From Chloroflexota bacterium (lineage in GTDB: Bacteria > Chloroflexota > Anaerolineae > DUEN01): a stretch of 51,757 nt of DNA. The notes beneath the pieces are model-generated. The model ran no database searches and was not told where the DNA came from. It saw nothing but the letters and a program-made list of their open reading frames with translations. Made by a program: the position numbers and the translations under genes. Where the stretch lies: NCBI GenBank assembly GCA_013152435.1, contig JAADGJ010000039.1, forward strand, positions 1 through 51,757, written 5' to 3'. Below, in pieces: positions 1 through 6,473 of this stretch; position 1 is the stretch's first letter, and the number at the start of each line of letters is the position of its first letter.

Positions 1-277
<277 letters not shown>

Positions 278-338
278 AGAATTTATTTGCTCATTGATCA
301 AGGGCCCGAACGCTAGTTCCTTCCTGCCACTCTTCAAC

Positions 339-349
339 TGTTAAGGTGC
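339..349 (-). promoter_or_regulatory. boxA-like antitermination site
   Basis: The complement of 339-349 reads GCACCTTAACA, matching 9 of 11 bases of the E. coli rrn boxA GCTCTTTAACA. It lies about 60 bases before the 16S start and downstream of the terminator-like hairpin. A NusB/NusE binding role is inferred from similarity and place. Confidence 0.5.
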
Positions 350-362
350 CACTCTCCGGAGG

Positions 363-389
363 AACAAAACCGCCGACTCACGTCGGCGG
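363..389 (-). terminator. Terminator-like hairpin inside rRNA leader
   Basis: On the minus strand CCGCCGAC, loop GTGA, GTCGGCGG, then TTTTGTT. The 8-bp GC-rich stem followed by a T-rich run is the form of an intrinsic terminator. It sits between the promoters and the 16S gene. Full termination here would silence the operon, so either it is conditional or it is a processing structure. Confidence 0.6.
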
Positions 390-436
390 AAGAACACACC
401 TATACGCACTGTCTAGGCCGTTCAGTGTTCTTCCGC
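386..436 (-). promoter_or_regulatory. Antiterminator-like hairpin in rRNA leader
   Basis: On the minus strand GCGGAAGAACAC (complement of 425-436) pairs perfectly over 12 bp with GTGTTCTTCCGC (complement of 386-397). Its 3' arm shares four bases (386-389) with the 5' arm of the terminator-like hairpin at 370-389, so the two structures cannot both form in full. It could equally be an RNase III processing stem. Confidence 0.55.
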
Positions 437-492
437 TTGTCCCTCCTATCACTTCACGTCTTGGTAAAGCTCGCCGCTCCAGCGGCACCCCT

Positions 493-522
493 ATTCTAAC
501 ACAAGAGGTGCCTTTCTGTCAA
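493..522 (-). promoter_or_regulatory. rRNA promoter 4 (closest to 16S)
   Basis: On the minus strand a consensus TTGACA (complement of 517-522), an 18-base spacer and TAGAAT (complement of 493-498) with an extended -10 (TGT). It has the best -35 of the four. A start near 486 would give a leader of about 210 nucleotides. Confidence 0.8.
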
Positions 523-585
523 GCCCCAGTTACAACTTTCTGCGACATTCGGCGATGTAAGGAGCCGGCGAACTCGACGCCGCCT

Positions 586-614
586 ATCCTACCACACGCC
601 CTCGATATCGTCAA
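586..614 (-). promoter_or_regulatory. rRNA promoter 3
   Basis: On the minus strand TTGACG (complement of 609-614), a 17-base spacer and TAGGAT (complement of 586-591), again preceded by TGTGG. It shares the GATTTGACG and TGTGGTA blocks with promoters 1 and 2. Confidence 0.75.
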
Positions 615-686
615 ATCGAGCGTGCGGGGATCGCGTTTGCCTTCTTAAGGTCTCTCCCGCCGCCCACGGTCGGGGCAGCGGCGGCG

Positions 687-715
687 ATATTACCACAGTC
701 CGGCCCGATGGTCAA
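687..715 (-). promoter_or_regulatory. rRNA promoter 2
   Basis: On the minus strand TTGACC (complement of 710-715), a 17-base spacer and TAATAT (complement of 687-692), with the extended -10 TGG. The block GATTTGAC...TGTGGTAATATCGCCGCC is repeated almost exactly in promoter 1. Confidence 0.8.
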
Positions 716-782
716 ATCGGGCGAGGAGGACTTTTCCCGGCCTTTCTCAGGTACCCGTTAGCCCTCCGAGACAACGGCGGCG

Positions 783-812
783 ATATTACCACAACCTGGC
801 CCCTCGCGTCAA
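783..812 (-). promoter_or_regulatory. rRNA promoter 1 (most upstream)
   Basis: On the minus strand TTGACG (complement of 807-812), an 18-base spacer and TAATAT (complement of 783-788), preceded by TGG as an extended -10. It lies just downstream of the recR stop codon and points at the 16S gene. Confidence 0.75.
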
Positions 813-835
813 ATCCGGGAGGGGCCGCGCGCGCC

Positions 836-1435
836 CTACATCTCGCGACGCCCCTCCAACGCCCGGGTCAGGGTGACCTCGTCCGCGTACTCCAGATCTC
901 CCCCCACCGGCAAGCCGCGCGCAAGGCGGGTCACGCGAACATCGAACGGTGCCAGGAGCCGAGCGATATACATGGCCGTGGCCTCCCCCTCCAGATTGGG
1001 GTTGGTGGCCAGGATCACCTCCCGTATCGGCTCCACCTTCACCCGATCCAGCAGCTCGGCGATCTTGAGATCGTCCGGGCCCACGCCATCCACCGGGGAG
1101 ATCACGCCATGCAACACGTGATAAAGCCCCCGATACTCGCGCGTGCGCTCGATCGCCAGGACGTCCAGCGGCTCCTCGACCACGCAGATCAGGCCCTGAT
1201 CGCGACTCTCATCCGCGCAGATGGGACATGGGCTGCCCTCGGCGATGTTATGACAACGCTCGCAAAACGTGATGCGCGTCTTCAGATCCCGCAGCGCGTC
1301 CGCCAGCTCCAGGGCATGCTCCTCGGGCGCCCGCAGCAGGAAGAAGGTCAGGCGCGCGGCGGTCTTCGGGCCAATCCCCGGCAGACGGGTGAAGGCGTCG
1401 ATCAACCGGGAGACAGGGCCAGCCAACGGATCCAT
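836..1435 (-). CDS. recR: Recombination protein RecR
   Basis: RecR acts with RecO and RecF in loading RecA onto gapped DNA. The 199-aa product has the family's usual length and architecture: an N-terminal helix-hairpin-helix around residues 12-30 (LPGIGPKTA), a zinc site of four cysteines (58, 61, 70 and 73; CERC and CPIC), and a Toprim domain from about 82 containing the acidic VVEEP motif. The ATG at 1435 follows AGGAG at good spacing. It is the last gene of a dnaX-ybaB-recR operon, eight bases after ybaB, and its stop codon lies only about 20 bases upstream of the first rRNA promoter. The dnaX-ybaB-recR order is common in bacteria, and in Bacillus subtilis this cluster also precedes an rRNA operon. 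Confidence 0.97.
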   Translation of the reverse strand: MDPLAGPVSRLIDAFTRLPGIGPKTAARLTFFLLRAPEEHALELADALRDLKTRITFCERCHNIAEGSPCPICADESRDQGLICVVEEPLDVLAIERTREYRGLYHVLHGVISPVDGVGPDDLKIAELLDRVKVEPIREVILATNPNLEGEATAMYIARLLAPFDVRVTRLARGLPVGGDLEYADEVTLTRALEGRREM

Positions 1436-1443
1436 CGCGTCTC

Positions 1444-1791
1444 CTACATCAACCCCGGCAGCCCCAACCCGCCCGTAAGGGCTCCCAAGCGATCGGCCGC
1501 CAGGCTTTGGGACTTCTCAATGGCCTCGTTCACCGCGGCCATGATCAGATCCTGCAACATCTCCACATCCTCGGGATCGACGACCGCCGGATCGATCTGG
1601 ACCGACTGAACGCGCTGATGGCCCGTCATCACGATGACCACAGCTCCCCCACCCACGGAGACCTCCACCGTCTCCTCGCCTAGCGCCTCCTGGACGCGCA
1701 GCATCTCCTCCTGCAACTTCTGGATCTGTCCCATCATATTGCCGCCGCGCGCCCGCCCGGGCATGCCACCTCGTCGTTTCCCCTTTGCCAT
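1444..1791 (-). CDS. ybaB: YbaB/EbfC nucleoid-associated protein
   Basis: A 115-aa member of the YbaB/EbfC family, small dimeric DNA-binding proteins usually encoded between dnaX and recR. Visible features are a basic, glycine-rich N-terminus (residues 1-20), a helix with the typical [16 protein letters not shown] pattern, a beta-rich centre ([16 protein letters not shown]) and a C-terminal acidic helix ([19 protein letters not shown]) ending in a Gly/Leu/Met tail. The ATG at 1791 follows GGAGG seven bases upstream. It lies 64 bases after dnaX and eight bases before recR, so it is almost surely cotranscribed. The arginine/glycine-rich start is slightly longer than in E. coli YbaB. Confidence 0.93.
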   Translation of the reverse strand: MAKGKRRGGMPGRARGGNMMGQIQKLQEEMLRVQEALGEETVEVSVGGGAVVIVMTGHQRVQSVQIDPAVVDPEDVEMLQDLIMAAVNEAIEKSQSLAADRLGALTGGLGLPGLM

Positions 1792-1855
1792 GACTCAACC
1801 TCCGACAGATAACTCGAGGCCGATACAGCCCCTGGATTCCGCCTCTATCCCCGTT

Positions 1856-3499
1856 TCAGATCTGCTCCGCCTGCGCCCCATACTCCTGGATCGCCGTCTT
1901 CACCAGCGGGTCGATCTCGGCATCGGACGCCTCCCCTGACGAGCCACCGGATCCGCCGCCGGCCTGGTAGCTCTCCTCGGGCACATACCTCACGGTATGA
2001 GGGCTCCCGAAGACCTGGCTCAAGGCCTGTTCGAGCGCCTCCTTCACCTCCGGGCGCTGCAACACCTGCTCGACGGAGTACCGGGCGCGGTCCTGATATC
2101 CGATGATCACCTCCTGCCCCTCCACGGCCAGGAATCGCACGCCGCGCCGGGACGAAAGCACCCCCAGGGCGGCCGGGCTCTTCGCCTGCAACTCGCGACG
2201 GATGGCCCCCCAGGAACGGCGCAGCAGGGCCAGTTTGTCCTCTCCCGGAGCGGCCTCGTCGGCGCCCGCAGGAACCTGATCCGCCTCCTGCGGCTGGGCG
2301 GGCGAGGACTCGGGAGTGATCGCCGGCGCCGGGGGCGCCTCCGCGGGTACCGATGGCTCCGCGGCCTCGGCGGCTGCCCCCTCCCGAGCGTCGGCCGTCG
2401 CGTCCTTCCCGTCCGAGGCGGGCATCGCGGCCTCGACGAACGCCAGCTCCAGGGAGAGTTGCGGCTGGAGGCTGGAACGGAGCTCCACGGCCGCCTGGCT
2501 GAACTGCCGCAGCGCCCGCACGAGATCCGGCGTGGAGAACCGGCCGGCGATCTCCCGCATCTGCTTTAGCGTATCCGCGTCTATGTCCAGCAGCGATGTA
2601 TCCCCTCCCACCTTGAGCAACAACAAGCCCCGCAGGTAGGACAGCACCTGTCGCGTGAGCTCGCGCGGCTCTGCCCCCTCCACGATGAAGCGATTCAACA
2701 GCGCCAGGCCGGCGGGGACATCCCGTCGGGCCAGGGTGTCTATCCACTCACCGATGGTCTGCTCGTGCACCGTCCCGAGCACATCGCGCACCTGGGCAAC
2801 GGTGATGAGCTTCTCCCCATAGGCGATGATCTGATCGAGCAGGCTGACGGCATCACGCATGCTGCCGGTGGCCGTGCGGGCGATCAGATCGAGAGCCTCC
2901 GGTTCCGCCTCATACCCCTCCGCGGCGACGATGCGCGCCAGGTGTGCGGCAATGTCCGCCGTGCTGATGCGATGGAAGTCGAAGCGCTGACAGCGGGACA
3001 GGACCGTCGCCGGGATGCGGTGGGGCTCCGTCGTGCACAGGACGAAGACGACGTGAGGCGGGGGCTCCTCCAGGGTCTTCAGGAGCGCGTTGAAGGCGCT
3101 GTTGGAGAGCATGTGCACCTCGTCGATGATGTAAAACTTCATGCGGGCTTCGTTGGGGCGAAAGCCCACCTTATCGCGCAGATCGCGCACATCATCGACG
3201 GAGGTGTTGGAGGCGGCATCGATCTCAACCAGGTCGAGGAGCCGACCCTCCGTGATGGCCTGACAGATGCGACATTGGTTACACGGCCGCTCGTCCGGCT
3301 CCGCCAAGCAGTTGACAGTCTTCGCCAGGATGCGCGCCGTGCTCGTCTTGCCGGTGCCGCGCGGGCCGGCGAAGAGATACGCATGGGCGAGACGCCCCTC
3401 CCGCAACGCGTTGCGCAGCGTGCGGGTCACATGCTCCTGTCCGATGACCTCCTCGAAGGTTTGCGAGCGCCACTTTCGGTAAAGGGCCTGCGCGGCCAT
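1856..3499 (-). CDS. dnaX: DNA polymerase III subunits gamma/tau
   Basis: DnaX is the ATPase of the clamp loader of the replicative polymerase. The 547-aa protein shows the AAA+ core: Walker A GPRGTGKT at 45-52, four zinc cysteines (64, 73, 76, 79), a DEVHML Walker B and a sensor/arginine-finger region with TVLSRCQR near 170. Domain III follows, then a long Ala/Pro/Glu-rich linker (about 355-420) and a C-terminal tau-like domain. The ATG follows GGGAGG. The upstream promoter TTGCCA-N17-TACACT lies 50-75 bases before the start. I saw no obvious A-rich slippery site, so a shorter gamma form is not evident. First gene of the dnaX-ybaB-recR operon. Confidence 0.96.
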   Translation of the reverse strand: MAAQALYRKWRSQTFEEVIGQEHVTRTLRNALREGRLAHAYLFAGPRGTGKTSTARILAKTVNCLAEPDERPCNQCRICQAITEGRLLDLVEIDAASNTSVDDVRDLRDKVGFRPNEARMKFYIIDEVHMLSNSAFNALLKTLEEPPPHVVFVLCTTEPHRIPATVLSRCQRFDFHRISTADIAAHLARIVAAEGYEAEPEALDLIARTATGSMRDAVSLLDQIIAYGEKLITVAQVRDVLGTVHEQTIGEWIDTLARRDVPAGLALLNRFIVEGAEPRELTRQVLSYLRGLLLLKVGGDTSLLDIDADTLKQMREIAGRFSTPDLVRALRQFSQAAVELRSSLQPQLSLELAFVEAAMPASDGKDATADAREGAAAEAAEPSVPAEAPPAPAITPESSPAQPQEADQVPAGADEAAPGEDKLALLRRSWGAIRRELQAKSPAALGVLSSRRGVRFLAVEGQEVIIGYQDRARYSVEQVLQRPEVKEALEQALSQVFGSPHTVRYVPEESYQAGGGSGGSSGEASDAEIDPLVKTAIQEYGAQAEQI

Positions 3500-3547
3500 G
3501 GGTGCCTCCCACAGGTGATACGGCCTTTTCAGGATGCGGATGAGCCA

Positions 3548-3576
3548 AGTGTATCACCGCTGCGGGCTTCTGGCAA
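3548..3576 (-). promoter_or_regulatory. Promoter of dnaX-ybaB-recR
   Basis: Minus strand TTGCCA (complement of 3571-3576), a 17-base spacer, then TACACT (complement of 3548-3553) with TGA in front as an extended -10. It lies about 50 bases before the dnaX start. Confidence 0.6.
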
Positions 3577-3650
3577 GTGATTTTCCGTGCGCGGCCTGGC
3601 GGAGGGATCAAGCGCATGCCAGAAGATGGGCCTCGCGCTCCATCACGCTA

Positions 3651-3726
3651 ATCAGCAGCGGCAGCTCCCACGCTGCCGCAAGCGGGACATGGGAGCTGCC
3701 CCGTCCAGAGAGGGCACAACGAGCCG
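3651..3726. repeat. 76-bp direct repeat, copy 1
   Basis: Starts ATCAGCAGCGG and ends CACAACGAGCCG. It matches 4016-4091 in the same orientation with two mismatches. Inside, GGCAGCTCCCA and TGGGAGCTGCC form an 11-bp inverted repeat around a 19-base loop, so the RNA or single strand can fold. The MITE-like element at 3729-3988 lies between the two copies. Confidence 0.85.
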
Positions 3727-3728
3727 TG

Positions 3729-3988
3729 AGAGTGTGTCTGAAAAATGCCATTGCTTCTGCTATGGGGAGGCTCGGAGGGGCGGAGCCCCTCCGGAAAAAG
3801 CCTTTCTTTTGCCCTCGACCTGCCTGGCCTCGGCCTGAGTCCTTCGGGAAGGGCCGAGAAAGGCAGGTGCAGGCCGGAAAAGTGAGATCTCCGTGGAGGG
3901 GAGGTCCCCTCCACACCTTCCCCTGTGGAGCTGGTCGTTGAAGGAGACCTCCTCAGACATCTTGCCGGTAAATTTTCAGACACGCTCT
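3729..3988 (+). mobile_element. MITE-like element, copy 1
   Basis: A 260-bp non-coding element with near-perfect 16-bp terminal inverted repeats: AGAGTGTGTCTGAAAA at the left and, complemented, AGAGCGTGTCTGAAAA at the right. The interior carries palindromes, such as GGAGGGGC around 3775-3797 and a GGAGGGGAGGTCCCCTCC block near 3895. A diverged copy lies in opposite orientation at 12285-12529. No transposase is present, so a non-autonomous element is the simplest reading. No clear target duplication was seen. Short reading frames through it look non-coding. Confidence 0.65.
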
Positions 3989-4015
3989 GAGCTCAGAGCA
4001 CGCGAACAAACGGGA

Positions 4016-4091
4016 ATCAGCAGCGGCAGCTCCCACGCTGCCGCAAGCGGGACATGGGAGCTGACCCGTCCAGAGAAGGCACAACGAGCCG
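4016..4091. repeat. 76-bp direct repeat, copy 2
   Basis: Second copy of the repeat at 3651-3726, differing by GCTGACCCG for GCTGCCCCG and AGAGAAGG for AGAGAGGG. The first change weakens the end of the internal hairpin stem. The remaining 168 bases to the next gene (4092-4259) show nothing recognisable. Confidence 0.85.
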
Positions 4092-4259
4092 CCCCTCAAC
4101 GCGTCCCTTGACCATTCGCGCCGGGAAATGCACGAAATACGAGGGGGAATCCGACCGAGGATAGGGGGAGAACGATGAGGACGATTCAATCCAAGGCGGA
4201 CGAAGCGCGCCCACCAGGCAGCAAAGGGCCCATCGCCGAACGCGACGGGCCGCAGGCGG

Positions 4260-4796
4260 TCACTCCAGCCGGACCCACACATCCCCCCAGAAACGCCCTT
4301 TGGAGGGGGGATAGCCAAAGAGGCGCCAGGTCTCATCGGGGAGGTCGATGCCATCGCCCGCCCCCGTATCCTCCACGGCCACCTCCACGTACCGCCCTGT
4401 GGCCGGATCGAGGATGCGCAGGCGGTATCCCCAGGTGTGACAGGGGCCATAGCGTTCCACACAAACCCGCCGAACCCCGAAGGCCTCGCCCTGCAGGAGC
4501 CGCAGGCGCGCCAGGATGATCCACCCCACGCTGGCGATGCGCGCGTTCGGCCGGTACGCGATCGTGCTGGCCGTCGCCATCCCAGGACGAAAACGGGGGC
4601 CATAAAACCGAATGGGATACACGCCCACGTGTACCCAGCGCCCCCCCTGGCCACTCGAGGGGGAAGGTTCCTCAATGCGAGGAATCGGACGAGGCGGGGA
4701 AATATCCTGTGCTCCCCCCTGTCCGGGCAATGGGCCCACCAGGTGGCCAAAGAGCACGAAAAACCCGGTCAACAAGGTAATCGGTAGCTTCGTCAA
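4260..4796 (-). CDS. Small secreted protein, possible RlpA-like barrel
   Basis: The product has a hydrophobic N-terminus (TKLPITLLTGFFVLFGHLVG) that looks like a signal peptide, a short Pro/Ser/Gly-rich linker and a C-terminal domain of about 120 residues. That domain holds ASTIAYRPNARIASVGW, two cysteines (VCVERYGPC) and VEDTGAGDGIDLPDETWRLFGYP, a layout that resembles double-psi beta-barrel RlpA/3D-type domains, where an Asp in a D(T/R)G loop is important. The family call is by eye. The start is probably TTG at 4796, because GGAGG lies eight bases before it; an in-frame ATG at 4811 overlaps that GGAGG. The reading frame ends at 4260. The upstream Gfo/Idh gene is on the same strand but separated by a hairpin. 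Confidence 0.6.
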   Translation of the reverse strand: MTKLPITLLTGFFVLFGHLVGPLPGQGGAQDISPPRPIPRIEEPSPSSGQGGRWVHVGVYPIRFYGPRFRPGMATASTIAYRPNARIASVGWIILARLRLLQGEAFGVRRVCVERYGPCHTWGYRLRILDPATGRYVEVAVEDTGAGDGIDLPDETWRLFGYPPSKGRFWGDVWVRLE

Positions 4797-4898
4797 TACA
4801 CGTTCCTCCATGAGGCCAGAACTGCGGCCGTGTGACTCTCAGCATCGAATGAGCGATGCAATTCTTATAGACGATCGACCCGCCCGCGGGACGCGCTC

Positions 4899-4927
4899 AG
4901 CCCCGCGCGCCGTTGACGCGCGGGGCT
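4899..4927 (-). terminator. GC-rich hairpin after Gfo/Idh gene
   Basis: AGCCCCGCGCG (4899-4909), a 7-base loop, and CGCGCGGGGCT (4917-4927) form a perfect 11-bp stem, 38 bases downstream of the oxidoreductase stop. The T-tract is poor on both strands, so intrinsic termination is uncertain. Confidence 0.45.
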
Positions 4928-4964
4928 GTTCCTCCCCATGAATCGACCGCCGCCCATATGTCAA

Positions 4965-6101
4965 CTATCGATAGTCCTCCGGGTTCGCCTGCGCGATCTC
5001 CTCCGCGGTCACCTCACGCCCCAGATGGTTGGACAGGTAGATGCCTTCCGTGATCTCAGCCGTCTTGAGGGCCAGGCCCGCCGTGTCCAGCAGCGGGATG
5101 CGCCCCAATTGGGCCCACATCCAGTGCTTCTGGGAATCGTAACGGCTCCTGTTGTACAGGTTGGTGTGGCCCTGACGCCATCCGGCCAGGTTGGGATCGC
5201 ACTGATGCCACCGCCAATCCGCCGCATCCACGTCAAAGGTGGCATCCATCTCCATGTCGGCCAGCGTGGTGAAGTAGGCCAGGGGCTCCACCCGGATGCC
5301 CGCTTTAGAGCCAAAAATATGATCCCCATCAGGAGGATCGGAGTGGATAGCCCACGCCTCCTCCATGAAGTAGGTGATCCCTCCCTCCAACCGGATCAAC
5401 CCCAAACCCAGTTCCTCCACGTCGTAGCCGCTGCTCTCGCGTCGGTCCGGGTACATGTTCTCCAGCTTCTGATAGGTGACGCCGGATACGGTCTTCACCG
5501 CCGGATTGCCCAGCAGCCACATCACGCGGGCGATGTGATAGACGGCCATGTCCAACATGGCGCCTCCCCCGGCCACGGCGCGCTGCACGAACTGAGCGGT
5601 GCCGTAGCCGTCGACGAAGGGGCGGCCGCGCCGCCGATAGTAGCTGGACTTGGCGTAATATATGTCGCCCAAATATCCCTCGTCGATCAGCCGCTTGGCA
5701 GCCCGAGCGCTCGGGGTGTACAGGGTGGATAGCTGGATATGGAGCATGCGCCCCAACTCCTGGGCCGTCTCATACATCTCCCGCGCCTCCCGATAGGTCC
5801 ACGCCATCGGCTTCTCGCAGTAAACGTTCTTCCCCGCCTTCAGCGCGGCGATGGTCACCGGCGCGTGCAAGCGATTGTGCAAGCACACATCCACTGACTG
5901 AATATCGTCTCGCTGCAACAGCTCCTGGTAGTCGGTGTACACATGTGGGATGCCGAACTCCTGGGCCACCCGCCGGGCCTCATCCTCACGAATGTCGGCG
6001 ATGGCCACGATCTCCGCCTCGGGGATCTCCATGTACGTCTGCAGATGGGCCTTGCCGATCTGCCCAACCCCGATGACTCCCACGCGCACCTTGTCACCCA
6101 T
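4965..6101 (-). CDS. Gfo/Idh/MocA family NAD(P)-dependent oxidoreductase
   Basis: Enzymes of this family oxidise or reduce sugars, inositols and related compounds with NAD(P). The protein (378 aa from the chosen start) begins with a Rossmann fold, VGVIGVGQIGKAHL. It has the family's EKP motif in VYCEKPMAW near residue 95-100 and a C-terminal alpha/beta domain with GGGAMLDMAVYHIARV, where the Asp and His fit the usual catalytic region. The ATG at 6101 is preferred because GGAGG lies six bases before it; a longer frame begins at 6182 but would overlap the promoter TTGACC-N17-TAAGAT. Substrate cannot be read from the sequence. No sugar transporter is adjacent. Confidence 0.92.
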   Translation of the reverse strand: MGDKVRVGVIGVGQIGKAHLQTYMEIPEAEIVAIADIREDEARRVAQEFGIPHVYTDYQELLQRDDIQSVDVCLHNRLHAPVTIAALKAGKNVYCEKPMAWTYREAREMYETAQELGRMLHIQLSTLYTPSARAAKRLIDEGYLGDIYYAKSSYYRRRGRPFVDGYGTAQFVQRAVAGGGAMLDMAVYHIARVMWLLGNPAVKTVSGVTYQKLENMYPDRRESSGYDVEELGLGLIRLEGGITYFMEEAWAIHSDPPDGDHIFGSKAGIRVEPLAYFTTLADMEMDATFDVDAADWRWHQCDPNLAGWRQGHTNLYNRSRYDSQKHWMWAQLGRIPLLDTAGLALKTAEITEGIYLSNHLGREVTAEEIAQANPEDYR

Positions 6102-6153
6102 GAAATACCTCCTTTGGGGATACCATCGTGCCCTTCCCCATGAAGATGGCGCT

Positions 6154-6182
6154 ATCTTAGCACAGTCATCCGGGCCGGTCAA
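6154..6182 (-). promoter_or_regulatory. Promoter of Gfo/Idh oxidoreductase gene
   Basis: Minus strand TTGACC (complement of 6177-6182), 17-base spacer, TAAGAT (complement of 6154-6159), with TGC as an extended -10. It lies about 53 bases before the start codon. Confidence 0.7.
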
Positions 6183-6384
6183 TGAAATGTGTCATCGCCG
6201 CAGAGCCTTCCTCGCCGGGGTTGCCGCGCGGGCATATCCTCTCGCGCTCCCCTTTCCGGCGTGATCACCCCTCGGGGGAGAAGGCGACGAGGGGAGATCT
6301 CGTCCACGCCGTTCGCTCACGATAGAAGAGCTGCATACGCCATCCTCCGGAACGGCCGCTACAGGAAGCGAGAGGTCGGCATGG

Positions 6385-6390
6385 TATAAT
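6385..6390 (+). promoter_or_regulatory. Extended -10 upstream of ABC exporter
   Basis: TGGTATAAT at 6382-6390 is a consensus extended -10, about 84 bases before the exporter start. No good -35 is visible 17 bases upstream, which is tolerable with a TGn motif. Confidence 0.5.
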
Positions 6391-6473
6391 GGCGGTGACG
6401 CGTGATCGTGACACCCGACGTGGATTGTGATCGTTGTGTGAGAGATCGTGACGGAGAGATGGAGGAGCTTCCG

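Larger units (their letters stand above)
278..835 (-). promoter_or_regulatory. rRNA operon leader and promoter region
   Basis: This 558-base gap between recR and the 16S gene holds no credible gene. Read on the minus strand it contains four promoters in tandem, then a long hairpin that overlaps a terminator-like hairpin, then a boxA-like sequence just before the 16S start. The separate elements are listed individually. The sequences around the three upstream promoters are near-copies of one another, at a regular spacing of about 95-100 bases. Confidence 0.85.

Noticed and set aside
346-648. 100-aa open frame on the plus strand in the rRNA leader
   Set aside because: It runs antisense through promoters and hairpins of the rRNA operon and has no protein-like features.
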